Made by a program: the position numbers and the translations under genes
The notes under the pieces: model-generated
Database searches by the model: none
What the model was told of the DNA's origin: nothing
Seen by the model: the letters and a program-made list of their open reading frames with translations, nothing else
Source: an uncultured Anaeroplasmataceae bacterium
Lineage (GTDB): Bacteria; Bacillota_I; Bacilli_A; Acholeplasmatales; Anaeroplasmataceae
NCBI GenBank assembly: GCA_910584005.1
Contig: CAJTXR010000002.1
Coordinates: 1 to 64,000 of the forward strand
Length of the DNA: 64,000 bases
Direction of reading: 5' to 3'
Shown: positions 16,034 through 24,521 of the stretch, in pieces
Numbering within the stretch: position 1 is the stretch's first letter
Layout of the letters: every line of letters starts with the position of its first letter

Positions 16034-17161
16034 ATGGAAAACGAAAATGTATTAGAGCAATCTGTTTCTGACGTTATCCTTCGTGACGTCAATAAAGTAT
16101 ACCCAAATGGATTCCATGCAGTATATGATTTCAATATCGATATTAAAAAAGGTGATTTTATAGTACTTGCTGGTCCATCTGGATGTGGTAAGTCTACAAC
16201 GCTTCGTATGATTGCTGGTTTGGAAGAAATCAGTACAGGAGATTTAATTATTAACGGAAAAAGAGTTAATAATGTTGCTCCTAAAGATCGTGATATAGCA
16301 ATGGTGTTCCAAAACTATGCACTATATGCTCATATGACAGTATATCAAAATTTAGCATTCTCTTTAACGATTCGTAAAACAGATCCTGTTACTATTCATA
16401 AACAGGTTATGTATGCTGCAACTGTATTGGGACTTGTTCCTTATTTAAATCGTAAACCAAAAGCGTTATCTGGTGGTCAAAGACAAAGAGTTGCTGTAGG
16501 ACGTGCAATTGTACGTAACCCTGTTGTTTTCTTACTAGATGAACCACTATCTAACTTGGATGCTAAATTGCGTGGTTCAATGCGTAAGGAATTGTTAGAA
16601 TTACATGAAAGATTAGGAGCAACATTTATTTATGTAACTCACGACCAAATTGAAGCCCTAACACTTGCAACACGAATTGTTGTAATGAAGGATGGATATG
16701 TTCAGCAAATTGCTACACCTAAAGAAATGTTTGAATATCCTGAAAATGTATTTGTTGCAGGATTTATTGGAACTCCACCATGTAATTTTTACAATGGTAA
16801 AATAGATGATAAGTGTACTAAATTCATACATGTATCTGGAGCTGAAATTAAATTAACTGAAGAACATAAGAAAATACTTGCAGATTATGCTGGGAAAGAA
16901 ATTATTATGGCTTCAAGACCAGATTATGTATTTATTGATGATGCATCTTTAGCAGAGAATTCAGGACAAGTTTTTGATTTGAATGTTGAATATTTTGAAT
17001 TCTTAGGTTCTTACAAACTTATTTATGGTACATTTGGCGGTGAAAGAATCATTGCTAAAGCAGATGGTAGAGATGAAATTAAAGATAAAGTAATCAAAGC
17101 TTGCTTTAAAAATACAAAAATGCTATTCTTTGATAAGAATACTGAAGTAAGAATTAGGTAG
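16034..17161 (+). CDS. msmX: ABC transporter ATP-binding protein, MsmX/UgpC family
   Basis: 375 residues. The nucleotide-binding domain has Walker A GPSGCGKST, the signature LSGGQRQR, Walker B VVFLLDEPLSNLDAK and the H-loop THDQ. The C-terminal half is the TOBE/MOI-type regulatory domain of sugar-importer ATPases, including the FIGTPPCNF segment. It powers the permease pair encoded upstream. In Bacillus the MsmX ATPase is shared among several importers; here the gene is inside the operon, so it may serve this importer primarily. Ribosome site GGGGG upstream. Confidence 0.94.
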   Translation: MENENVLEQSVSDVILRDVNKVYPNGFHAVYDFNIDIKKGDFIVLAGPSGCGKSTTLRMIAGLEEISTGDLIINGKRVNNVAPKDRDIAMVFQNYALYAHMTVYQNLAFSLTIRKTDPVTIHKQVMYAATVLGLVPYLNRKPKALSGGQRQRVAVGRAIVRNPVVFLLDEPLSNLDAKLRGSMRKELLELHERLGATFIYVTHDQIEALTLATRIVVMKDGYVQQIATPKEMFEYPENVFVAGFIGTPPCNFYNGKIDDKCTKFIHVSGAEIKLTEEHKKILADYAGKEIIMASRPDYVFIDDASLAENSGQVFDLNVEYFEFLGSYKLIYGTFGGERIIAKADGRDEIKDKVIKACFKNTKMLFFDKNTEVRIR

Positions 17162-17170
17162 GTGAGTGAG

Positions 17171-17866
17171 ATGAGCAAAAAACAACAAGATAATGTAAAA
17201 GAAGTAGTAAATGATTTACAAGAAGAAGTAGTTGTACAAGAAGCTACACTTGCTGAACCTGTAGAACAACCAGTTGCGGTTGAAGAAACACCTGTAATGG
17301 ATAGTGCTGCTGATGAGGGAGCATTTGTTAGGGGCTATGATGAAAATGCATCTGCAACTGAAAAAAAGTCATTTAAGAAATATTTATTGAACATTTGGTT
17401 ATCTTTTTTAGATTCCTTTAAATATAACCCTTGTAAATTGGCAGGTATTTTAATTGCTTTACCAGGATTATTTATCGGTTTTTTCTTGAATTTCCATTCT
17501 AACGTTAGTTTCATCGTACATCCAGGCGAAGCAAATCTATCAGGTTTCTATATGTTCATGATGGTTTTATTTGGATGTATCAATATTTTTAATGGTGTGA
17601 CATTTAGTTCTAAAAGAAATTTAGGAACTTTAATTGTATCTGCTGTTTGTTCATTAGTTATTTTTGTCTTTGGTATTTTATGGATTTATTCAATTATAAA
17701 TTCATTTGCTGTAGCAAAAGAAATTTCTTTGGAAAAGCCAATTAAATTTGATGTTAATTATGCAATGTCAATTGTATGTGTAATTCTAGCTATGATTAGT
17801 TCTGTTGCAGGATGTATCTTAGGATATTTCAAGAGAGATAAAAATTATAAAAAGGTAAAATTCTAA
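17171..17866 (+). CDS. Membrane protein with acidic N-terminal tail, unknown, in the pectin ABC operon
   Basis: 231 residues from the ATG at 17171 (AGGTGAG upstream; a GTG at 17162 falls on that ribosome site). The first 60 residues are acidic and likely disordered (Glu, Val, Gln-rich). Four hydrophobic segments follow near 82-103, 115-140, 145-175 and 195-217. No recognised domain. The last bases overlap the next start (TAATG). Confidence 0.6.
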   Translation: MSKKQQDNVKEVVNDLQEEVVVQEATLAEPVEQPVAVEETPVMDSAADEGAFVRGYDENASATEKKSFKKYLLNIWLSFLDSFKYNPCKLAGILIALPGLFIGFFLNFHSNVSFIVHPGEANLSGFYMFMMVLFGCINIFNGVTFSSKRNLGTLIVSAVCSLVIFVFGILWIYSIINSFAVAKEISLEKPIKFDVNYAMSIVCVILAMISSVAGCILGYFKRDKNYKKVKF

Positions 17867-18462
17867 TGAAAAAAAGTAAAGATGAGATTCAGAGTGAAGC
17901 TCCTTATAAAGATAATTGGCTTACAAAGATTCCGTCTTGGCTTATTATTCTATTATTAAAGTATTGGGCAGCTGCGGCTGCCGTTTTCTTTAGTGTAATT
18001 GGTGGATTAGATATTGGCTTAGATTTTGATAAGATTGATGAAACAAATATGGCTGCTGTTTTAGCACAAGATATTGCTTTAATTGTTTTAATTGGTTTAT
18101 TTTTAGCTTTATTTACGAATTATCTTATTCGACCAGTCATTCGGATGATGAATAATAGGCAGACGCGTACATATCGATATAATATGATCAATATGAAAGG
18201 CTTAATCTCTTTTTTAATTGCTTTGGTATATAACCTTATTATTTCTATTATTATCTATTTCATTATTTATTTTTTAGGTATGCATGGATGGGTATTTAAC
18301 CCCTTTGGTACTACCAATTACGGTATTGAGCCATTTTCTTATGGATTATATTATATTTTAATTGATTTTATATTTTTAGGAATTAAAAATTTGATTATTT
18401 ATACTTCTAAACGACTAAAATATAGAAGAGATTCTATTAGAGAGGATATAGGAAATGTTTAA
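17866..18462 (+). CDS. Four-helix membrane protein, unknown, in the pectin ABC operon
   Basis: 198 residues. It starts with a charged tail, then WLIILLLKYWAAAAAVFF and three more hydrophobic segments (about 65-85, 108-132, 155-178), with basic loops and a basic C-terminus. No recognised domain. Coupled by TAATG to the previous gene and overlapping the GH28 gene by eight bases. Confidence 0.65.
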   Translation: MKKSKDEIQSEAPYKDNWLTKIPSWLIILLLKYWAAAAAVFFSVIGGLDIGLDFDKIDETNMAAVLAQDIALIVLIGLFLALFTNYLIRPVIRMMNNRQTRTYRYNMINMKGLISFLIALVYNLIISIIIYFIIYFLGMHGWVFNPFGTTNYGIEPFSYGLYYILIDFIFLGIKNLIIYTSKRLKYRRDSIREDIGNV

Positions 18463-19993
18463 TATAATTTTTAAAAGTTCAACAAGTGTAACAATTGAAA
18501 TGATAAATAAAGATCCATTTTCAACTACACCTTATGAGATTCAATTAAATCATAAACAAATTGCAGAAAATGTTACAACGAATGTTTATTCCATATATCA
18601 TTTAAATCCAGACACCACTTATCTTCTTTCTGTTTGTGGTGAAGAAGTTAAATTTACAACTGACAAGGAATTTGTATGTTTAAATGTAAAGGATTTTGGG
18701 GCTAAAGGAAATGGAATTGCGAATGATACTGCCTGTATTCAAGCCTGTATTCTTGCTTGCCCTGAAAATAGTAGAGTCTACATTCCAGCAGGAACATATT
18801 ATGTTGGGCCTCTCTTTTTAAAAAGTAATATCACAATTGAATTACATGAAAATGCACATTTGGTTGGAGATATTGATCGTAATCATTATCCAATTTTACC
18901 TGGTATGACATATACAACGGATGAAAAAGATGAATTTAATCTTGGTTCATGGGAAGGAAATCCTTTGGATTGTTTTGCTAGTATTATTACAGGAATCCAA
19001 GTAGAAAATGTAAAGATAATTGGAAAAGGTGTTATTGATGGGAACGCACAAAACGCAGATTGGTGGCAGGATGTGCGAGTAAAAAGAATTGCTTGGCGTC
19101 CAAGAGGAGTATTTTTGAATCGTTGTAAAAATATTTCTTTTCAGGGTGTTACAGTAACCAATACACCTTCATGGAATTTACATCCTTATTTTTCTGAAAA
19201 AATTCGTTTTTTGGATATGAAATTGATTAGTCCTAAAAATTCTCCAAATACAGATGGATGTGATCCAGAATCATGCGATGAAGTAGATATTATTGGTGTT
19301 TATTTTAGTGTTGGGGATGATTGTATCGCAATCAAGTCAGGAAAAATTTATATGGGCCGCAAATTTAAAAAACCTTCCTCAAACTTTAACATTCGCAATT
19401 GTTCCATGAATTTTGGTCATGGGGCTGTTGTTTTGGGAAGTGAAATGAGTGGAGGAATAAAAAATATCAATGTATCTCAGTGCTTATTTAATCAAACCGA
19501 TCGAGGATTAAGAATTAAAACAAGACGCGGAAGAGGCAAGGATGCAGTAATTGATGGTATAACATTTGAAAATATAAAAATGGATCATGTTTTAACTCCA
19601 TTAGTTATTAATATGTTTTATTATTGTGATCCTGATGGACACTCAGAATATGTATATACAAAGAAGCCATTACCTGTAGATGATAATACACCTTATCTAG
19701 GAAAATTTGTGTTTAGAGATATTTCTTGTGAAAATGTTAATGTTGCTGCTGGAACATTCTATGGTCTTCCAGAACAACCCATTGATTCTATTTGTATTGA
19801 AAATGTTCAATTCAATTATGCTGATGAACCAGTAAGCGGAATTCCTGCAATGATGGATTTCTTAGCTCCAATGAGTGGAGAAGGGCTGATTTTTGAATAT
19901 GTAAATCATGTAAAAGTAAAAAATGTTTCTTTTATAGGATTAAAAAAGGAAAAGTTCAAGCAAATTTGTGTAGGTTCCTTTGAAAATAAATAA
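18455..19993 (+). CDS. GH28 polygalacturonase family protein, cytosolic
   Basis: 512 residues. The GH28 signature is complete: NTDG with the catalytic Asp near residue 267, GDDC near 287-290, GHG near 321-323, and RIKTRRGRG near 350. A fibronectin-like N-terminal segment of about 70 residues precedes NVKDFGAKGNGIANDT, the start of the beta-helix. No signal peptide is present. The enzyme should hydrolyse galacturonan or rhamnogalacturonan oligomers inside the cell, after import by the ABC system and demethylation by the divergent esterase. Last gene of the operon, closed by a strong terminator. Confidence 0.92.
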   Translation: MFNIIFKSSTSVTIEMINKDPFSTTPYEIQLNHKQIAENVTTNVYSIYHLNPDTTYLLSVCGEEVKFTTDKEFVCLNVKDFGAKGNGIANDTACIQACILACPENSRVYIPAGTYYVGPLFLKSNITIELHENAHLVGDIDRNHYPILPGMTYTTDEKDEFNLGSWEGNPLDCFASIITGIQVENVKIIGKGVIDGNAQNADWWQDVRVKRIAWRPRGVFLNRCKNISFQGVTVTNTPSWNLHPYFSEKIRFLDMKLISPKNSPNTDGCDPESCDEVDIIGVYFSVGDDCIAIKSGKIYMGRKFKKPSSNFNIRNCSMNFGHGAVVLGSEMSGGIKNINVSQCLFNQTDRGLRIKTRRGRGKDAVIDGITFENIKMDHVLTPLVINMFYYCDPDGHSEYVYTKKPLPVDDNTPYLGKFVFRDISCENVNVAAGTFYGLPEQPIDSICIENVQFNYADEPVSGIPAMMDFLAPMSGEGLIFEYVNHVKVKNVSFIGLKKEKFKQICVGSFENK

Positions 19994-20026
19994 AAAAAAT
20001 GCCATTCTTTTAATGGCATTTTTTTA
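19993..20026. terminator. Bidirectional terminator after the pectin operon
   Basis: Stem aaaaatgccatt/aatggcattttt around a cttt-type loop, with A and T flanks. It also serves the converging glycosyltransferase gene. Confidence 0.85.
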
Positions 20027-21028
20027 ATCCACATATTCATTTGTTAATCGTGTAATAAATTCTGTCCATGTTTCTTTCATACCCATATTGGAATTGGTAT
20101 GAATAAACATATTCATTTGTTCGTTCATATACTGAACAACAAGACTTGAATCTGTTTGATGAAATATATCTAGATTCTCACTGAGGTATAAGAAGAATAG
20201 TTTTTCATATTCTTTTTTTAGGCTTTGAAGTTTTTTATCTTTTTTATTTTCAAAAAAGTAAGATGCCAAAATACAATATAAATAAACGATTGCTTTAATG
20301 ATATATTCATTTTTATAGGGATGATTTCTTTGTTCTAGTTCTCTTGCAACTTCTTTATTACAGATTAATAAATCTTTAAATGTACGTACGAGGTAATGGT
20401 ATTCTTTTTTTTCCCTTACTAAACTATCTTTCCGATATCTCCAGTAATTTAAAATTACCTCTGTAGATAAAATATCCTGGGTACTTAGAAGAAGAATCGT
20501 ACAAAAATAAGAATCCTCATGTAATCGCAATTTGGGGCTGAATCGTATATTATTTTCAATTAAATAAGAACGTTTGATAACTTTGCCATGAAGAAAAATT
20601 ATATCTGATGTGTGCATAATCTGTTTTGAATTTCCATAAGAATCAAAAATTTCTTCTACCCATTTGGTTAATAAAATGGTGGGTTTCTTTTGTTCTAGGA
20701 TTTGGAAGATTTGTTCAAAACAATGATCTGAATAATACATATCGTCCGCATCCAAGAAAGTGATATAATCCGCCGTGGAATGATCAATTCCAAATTGCCT
20801 AGCAAGTCCGGGTCCAACATTTTTGGTCGTTTTTAAAGATTGAATTTTTAAATCAGAAAATTTTTGAATTAATGACATTGAAATTGGACTTGGTGAACAA
20901 TCATTAATGAAAATAATACCTAATTGATTAAAATCAATGTTTTTTTGGTTATAAATAGAAGTGAGTAAACGTTCAAGTATGGAATTAGATTCCTTATATT
21001 GTGGAATAATAATATCAAGTGTACACAT
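20024..21028 (-). CDS. Family 2 glycosyltransferase
   Basis: 334 residues. The GT-A fold starts with LDIIIPQYKESNSILERLL. It contains FINDCSPS, ARQFGIDHSTADYITFLDADD (the DxD-type metal/nucleotide-sugar motif) and a later RLHEDSYF acid-base segment. It transfers a sugar from a nucleotide donor to an unknown acceptor, probably a surface polysaccharide or a glycolipid. The C-terminal third is charged and helical without membrane segments. Ribosome site GGAGAAA on the minus strand. Stand-alone gene between the pectin operon and rpiB. Confidence 0.85.
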   Translation of the reverse strand: MCTLDIIIPQYKESNSILERLLTSIYNQKNIDFNQLGIIFINDCSPSPISMSLIQKFSDLKIQSLKTTKNVGPGLARQFGIDHSTADYITFLDADDMYYSDHCFEQIFQILEQKKPTILLTKWVEEIFDSYGNSKQIMHTSDIIFLHGKVIKRSYLIENNIRFSPKLRLHEDSYFCTILLLSTQDILSTEVILNYWRYRKDSLVREKKEYHYLVRTFKDLLICNKEVARELEQRNHPYKNEYIIKAIVYLYCILASYFFENKKDKKLQSLKKEYEKLFFLYLSENLDIFHQTDSSLVVQYMNEQMNMFIHTNSNMGMKETWTEFITRLTNEYVD

Positions 21029-21212
21029 AAGTCGTTTCTCCTATTCTATAATATATAAAAATTATATCATTTTTTTTAAGAAAAATAAATAAATTTACAT
21101 ATTGATTTCTTTGTTTTAAAGATAGAATTAGAAATAAGAATTATATTATAAAATTTTATTTAAAATTAAAAAAATAAAAAGGAAAATACTTAAAAAAACC
21201 GACTAGATGTGT

Positions 21213-21218
21213 TATAAT
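21213..21218 (+). promoter_or_regulatory. Extended -10 of the rpiB-upp-atp operon
   Basis: TGTTATAAT supplies a TG-extended, perfect -10. The -35 region is weak (cttaaa about 18 bases upstream). The first start codon lies 34 bases downstream. No terminator was seen between rpiB and atpC. Confidence 0.55.
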
Positions 21219-21251
21219 TGTTTTGCAAAATTGTACAGGAGGTATAATTAT

Positions 21252-21701
21252 ATGCGTATTTCAATTGGATGTGATCATTCTGCATTAGAGTTAAAAACAA
21301 AATTAATTGAGTATTTGAAGGAATGTGGGCATGAAATCATTGATAAAGGGACATATACAAAGGATAGTTGTGACTATACGGATTATGGATATCAAGTTGC
21401 TAAAAGCATCCAAAATCATGAGGTTGAACGTGGAATTGTAATTTGTTCTACAGGAATTGGTATGTCTATAATTGCGAATAAAGTAAAGCGTGTTCGCTGT
21501 GCTTTAGTGTATACGGCTGATGCTGCTAGACTCACTCGTGAACATAACGATACAAATTGTTTAGCACTTGGAGCTAAATATACTGATGTATCATCTGCCA
21601 AAGAAATAGTATCTATTTGGCTAAATACTCCTTATTCAAACCAAGAGCGTCATGATAGAAGAATAAATAAAATCAAGCAATATGAGGAGGAAGAAAAATG
21701 A
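21252..21701 (+). CDS. rpiB: Ribose-5-phosphate isomerase B
   Basis: 149 residues, normal family length. It interconverts ribose-5-phosphate and ribulose-5-phosphate. Key segments: MRISIGCDHSALELK, the DYTDYG motif, GIVICSTGIGMSI with the catalytic Cys, and HNDTNCLALGA. The start at 21252 lies behind AGGAGG; the ORF extension to 21207 covers the promoter. It overlaps upp by four bases. rpiB-upp-atp order matches Bacillus. Confidence 0.96.
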   Translation: MRISIGCDHSALELKTKLIEYLKECGHEIIDKGTYTKDSCDYTDYGYQVAKSIQNHEVERGIVICSTGIGMSIIANKVKRVRCALVYTADAARLTREHNDTNCLALGAKYTDVSSAKEIVSIWLNTPYSNQERHDRRINKIKQYEEEEK

Positions 21702-22321
21702 GTTTAACTATTATAGATCATCCTATGATTAAGCATAAGTTAACTCTAATCCGAAAAATTGAAACGAAGACTAAGGATTTCTATCAAAATGTTGAAGAGA
21801 TTGCTGGATTGATGGCTTATGAAATTACAAGAAATTTCCCTTTAAAAGATGTAGAAATCACGACTCCAATCTGTAAATCTATCCAAAAAGAATTAGCAAA
21901 CGATGTAGTTATTGTTCCAATTTTGAGAGCCGGATTAGGTATGGTAGAAGGAATTAGAAATATGATTCCAACAGCTAAAGTTGGGTTTATTGGATTGTAT
22001 AGAAACGAAGAAACTTTAGAACCATGTGAATATTATGCTAAATTTCCTGATACAATTGCAAATTCTATTGTATTAATTGTAGATCCTATGCTCGCTACGG
22101 GAGGAAGTGCATCTGCGGCAATAACAATGCTCAAAAAAAGAGGATGTAAAGACATTCGGTATGTTGGACTTGTTGGAGCCCCTGAAGGAGTAGATTTACT
22201 TCAAAATAATCATCCCGATGTAGATGTTTATTTAGCTGCTTTAGATGAAAAATTAAATGAAAAAGGGTATATCGTGCCTGGTCTTGGTGACTGTGGAGAT
22301 CGTCTTTTTGGTACAAAATAA
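21698..22321 (+). CDS. upp: Uracil phosphoribosyltransferase
   Basis: 207 residues. It makes UMP from uracil and PRPP. Motifs: IDHPMIKHKLTLIR at the N-terminus, PILRAGLGMVEG, the PRPP loop IVDPMLATGGSA, and PGLGDCGDRLFGT at the C-terminus. The last base overlaps the next ATG. Next to the ATP synthase operon as in Bacillus. Confidence 0.97.
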   Translation: MSLTIIDHPMIKHKLTLIRKIETKTKDFYQNVEEIAGLMAYEITRNFPLKDVEITTPICKSIQKELANDVVIVPILRAGLGMVEGIRNMIPTAKVGFIGLYRNEETLEPCEYYAKFPDTIANSIVLIVDPMLATGGSASAAITMLKKRGCKDIRYVGLVGAPEGVDLLQNNHPDVDVYLAALDEKLNEKGYIVPGLGDCGDRLFGTK

Positions 22322-22551
22322 TGAAGCATGCTAAGGTATATGCTATAGCAACTCAAGGGATATTAACTATAGTGGTATTACTATTGATTGGGTATTTCAT
22401 TGGAAATAAAATTGATAAGAATTCCTTTTGGCCAGGAGTATTGGCTGCTTTGGGTGCCCTTTGTGGTATTGCCAGTTTTATTGTTACCCTTTTGAAATTA
22501 TTAAAAGAGGAGGAGAAAAAGAATGAATCGACCTCTAGACCAGAGAATTAG
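22321..22551 (+). CDS. AtpZ/AtpI-family small membrane protein
   Basis: 76 residues with two helices (about 10-30 and 38-60) separated by NKIDKNSF, followed by a charged tail. This matches the short AtpZ/AtpI group encoded ahead of ATP synthase genes and implicated in c-ring assembly or Mg2+/Ca2+ handling. It overlaps both neighbours. Confidence 0.8.
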   Translation: MKHAKVYAIATQGILTIVVLLLIGYFIGNKIDKNSFWPGVLAALGALCGIASFIVTLLKLLKEEEKKNESTSRPEN

Positions 22552-22939
22552 TATTCTCGTTGTTCCAATTACTTGGGTAGTTGCCGCAATTGTAGCAATT
22601 ATTTTAGGAGTTTGCAAACAAGATTGGATTTATTATTTGATTGGTGTTTTTACGGGATTACTTAACTTTGGGTTAATGTTAAAGTTTAATAGAAGATTTG
22701 TTCGAATGGCAGAATTAGATCCTGATCATGCAAGTATTGTTGCGAAAAAACAAGCTTGGTTCGGTTTGCTTTTGCGACTTCTTGTCTTTTTAGGTGTATT
22801 TATCGCAATTTATTTTAAACGTGCATATGGAAATCCGAATGGAATTTGGAGTCTTGCAATTGCATTTGGTGGATATGCAACGGTTAAATTTGTTTTAATT
22901 GTAGTATACTTAATATTTAGGAGGAAGGTGAGTGAGTAG
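22523..22939 (+). CDS. atpI: ATP synthase protein I (UncI-like)
   Basis: 138 residues and four predicted helices. The segment VGVFTGLLNFGLMLKFNRR-like between helices 2 and 3 is typical of ATP synthase subunit I, an assembly factor for the c-ring. It overlaps the gene before it by 29 bases and atpB by one base. Confidence 0.8.
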   Translation: MNRPLDQRISILVVPITWVVAAIVAIILGVCKQDWIYYLIGVFTGLLNFGLMLKFNRRFVRMAELDPDHASIVAKKQAWFGLLLRLLVFLGVFIAIYFKRAYGNPNGIWSLAIAFGGYATVKFVLIVVYLIFRRKVSE

Positions 22940-23628
22940 TGGCTGATTTTTGGCAAAGTTTTTGTGATTTAAGTACAATTTCTAAACCCGTACTTTCTAC
23001 GATTATTATCACAATTGTGCTTTGCATCATATGTATATTATTAAGTTTTAAAATAAAAAAAGTAGATCCTTTAAAGAAAACACCTCTATGGCTTATTCCT
23101 TTTATGATGATTGTTGATATGATTAATACTTTCATTAAACAAAACATAGGAAAAAGATGGAAATCCTATTCCCCATGGTTTTTAAGCATTTCTATCTTTA
23201 TTTTTATATCGAATATGTCGGCTGTTTTTTTACTGGAAAATCCAACAGGATATGTGATGATAACATTAGCACTTGCGGTCACGTCTTTCTTTGTTATTCA
23301 AAGTGCAGGGATTGTTTCTAATGGATTTTTTGGTTATTTAAAAGGATTTTTAGATCCAAACCCAATTATGTTACCTATGAATATAATCAGTGAGTTCTCA
23401 TTACCTATTTCCTTATGCTTGCGTTTATTTGGAAATGTAATTAGTGGTTCGGTAATTGCGATTTTAATAAAAGGCTTTTTTGGATGGTTTTCTATTCCTG
23501 TTATGCCTTTCATTAATATCGTATTTGATATTGGTTTTGGAATCATTCAAACTGCAGTATTTGTGATTTTGTCGATAATTTTTACATCGATGAAAATAAA
23601 AGAAGAAGATAAAATTTTTAGTTTATAA
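22939..23628 (+). CDS. atpB: F-type ATP synthase subunit a
   Basis: 229 residues. The hallmark SLCLRLFGNVISGSV carries the essential Arg that faces the c-ring. Five to six helices. It forms the ion half-channels. Starts with GTG behind GGAAGGTGAGT. Part of the nine-gene atp operon. Confidence 0.95.
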   Translation: MADFWQSFCDLSTISKPVLSTIIITIVLCIICILLSFKIKKVDPLKKTPLWLIPFMMIVDMINTFIKQNIGKRWKSYSPWFLSISIFIFISNMSAVFLLENPTGYVMITLALAVTSFFVIQSAGIVSNGFFGYLKGFLDPNPIMLPMNIISEFSLPISLCLRLFGNVISGSVIAILIKGFFGWFSIPVMPFINIVFDIGFGIIQTAVFVILSIIFTSMKIKEEDKIFSL

Positions 23629-23642
23629 AGGAGAAAAGAAAA

Positions 23643-23924
23643 ATGCAAATTTTAACAACAATTCTTAATTTTTTAGCTGAGGGAGCTCAGTACAATGAGT
23701 TTTTCAAAAGTGGTATGGCTTATATAGGAGCCGCAATTGCTGTTTTTACAGGTGTTGGAGCCGCAATTGGAGAAGGAAATGTAGCTGCAAAAGCAGTAGA
23801 GGCAATTGGGCGTCAACCAGAGGCTGCTGGATCTATCCGTCTTACTATGTTAATTGGACAAGCTGTATCTGAAACAACGGGTCTTTATGGTTTTATTATT
23901 GCATTGATGCTTTTAGGTAAGTAA
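23643..23924 (+). CDS. atpE: F-type ATP synthase subunit c, Na+-type two-carboxylate signature
   Basis: 93 residues with an N-terminal extension of about 22 residues before helix 1. The loop is GRQPE. Helix 1 carries GEG with Glu44. Helix 2 carries QAVSETTGLY with Val75, Glu77, Thr78, Thr79 and Tyr82. The Glu44-Glu77 spacing of 33 equals that of Glu32-Glu65 in the Fusobacterium nucleatum Na+ c-ring, a two-carboxylate type. The Val/Glu/Thr/Tyr set matches Na+ ligands. Na+ coupling is therefore likely; sequence cannot prove it. GGAG precedes the ATG. Confidence 0.95.
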   Translation: MQILTTILNFLAEGAQYNEFFKSGMAYIGAAIAVFTGVGAAIGEGNVAAKAVEAIGRQPEAAGSIRLTMLIGQAVSETTGLYGFIIALMLLGK

Positions 23925-23932
23925 TATATAAG

Positions 23933-23969
23933 AAAGGAATTTTGTCTTTAGGGACAAAAAGATAAAATT
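23933..23969 (+). promoter_or_regulatory. Hairpin between atpE and atpF that separates the ribosome site from the start
   Basis: AAAGGA at 23934-23938 is followed by the hairpin ttttgtc/gacaaaa (23940-23946 with 23953-23959). The atpF ATG lies at 23970. Linear spacing is far too long, but folding of the hairpin brings the ribosome site to about 11 bases from the ATG. The hairpin can also protect the atpE message, which is needed in many copies. Confidence 0.5.
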
Positions 23970-24521
23970 ATGAATGAGATTTTAGAAAAAATTGCTGAGG
24001 TTGTAAATAACTGTCTTGGTCCTTTAAATGGACTAAAGGTTACAGGCTCTGATATTCGTGATTTACTCATTCAACTTTGTGCAACTATATTACTTTTTGT
24101 TGTGATTCGATTCTTTTTATGGAAGCCCATTACGAATATATTAGAAAAACGAAGAGAGGCTGTCGATACAGCATTAGAGGAAGCAAAAGCATCTAAAGAA
24201 TCAGCAAAGGCCTTAGAAGAGGAATTGGCTCAAAAACTTTTAGATGCAAAACTTCAGGTTAAAGAGATGATCTCTACAGCCGAAAAAGATGGAAATATGA
24301 GAAGAGAACAAATCATTACTGAGGCTAGAGCGGAGGCTAAGCGTCGGTTAGACAATTTGGAGCTTGAATTAGAACAAGAAAAAAATAGTATGCAAAAAGA
24401 AATCCGCCAAGAAATAGTAGATATTGCTTTCGCTGCTGCTGAAAAAATAGTGGCTAAAGAAATTGATCAAGACCAATATATGAATGTCGTTGATGAAATC
24501 TTGAAGGGAGATAGCAAGTAA
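23970..24521 (+). CDS. atpF: F-type ATP synthase subunit b
   Basis: 183 residues. One membrane helix lies at about residues 29-50 (LLIQLCATILLFVVIRFF), then WKPITNILEKRREAVDTALEEA and a long charged coiled coil with E/K repeats. It forms the peripheral stalk. The one-base overlap with atpH suggests coupled translation. Confidence 0.93.
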   Translation: MNEILEKIAEVVNNCLGPLNGLKVTGSDIRDLLIQLCATILLFVVIRFFLWKPITNILEKRREAVDTALEEAKASKESAKALEEELAQKLLDAKLQVKEMISTAEKDGNMRREQIITEARAEAKRRLDNLELELEQEKNSMQKEIRQEIVDIAFAAAEKIVAKEIDQDQYMNVVDEILKGDSK

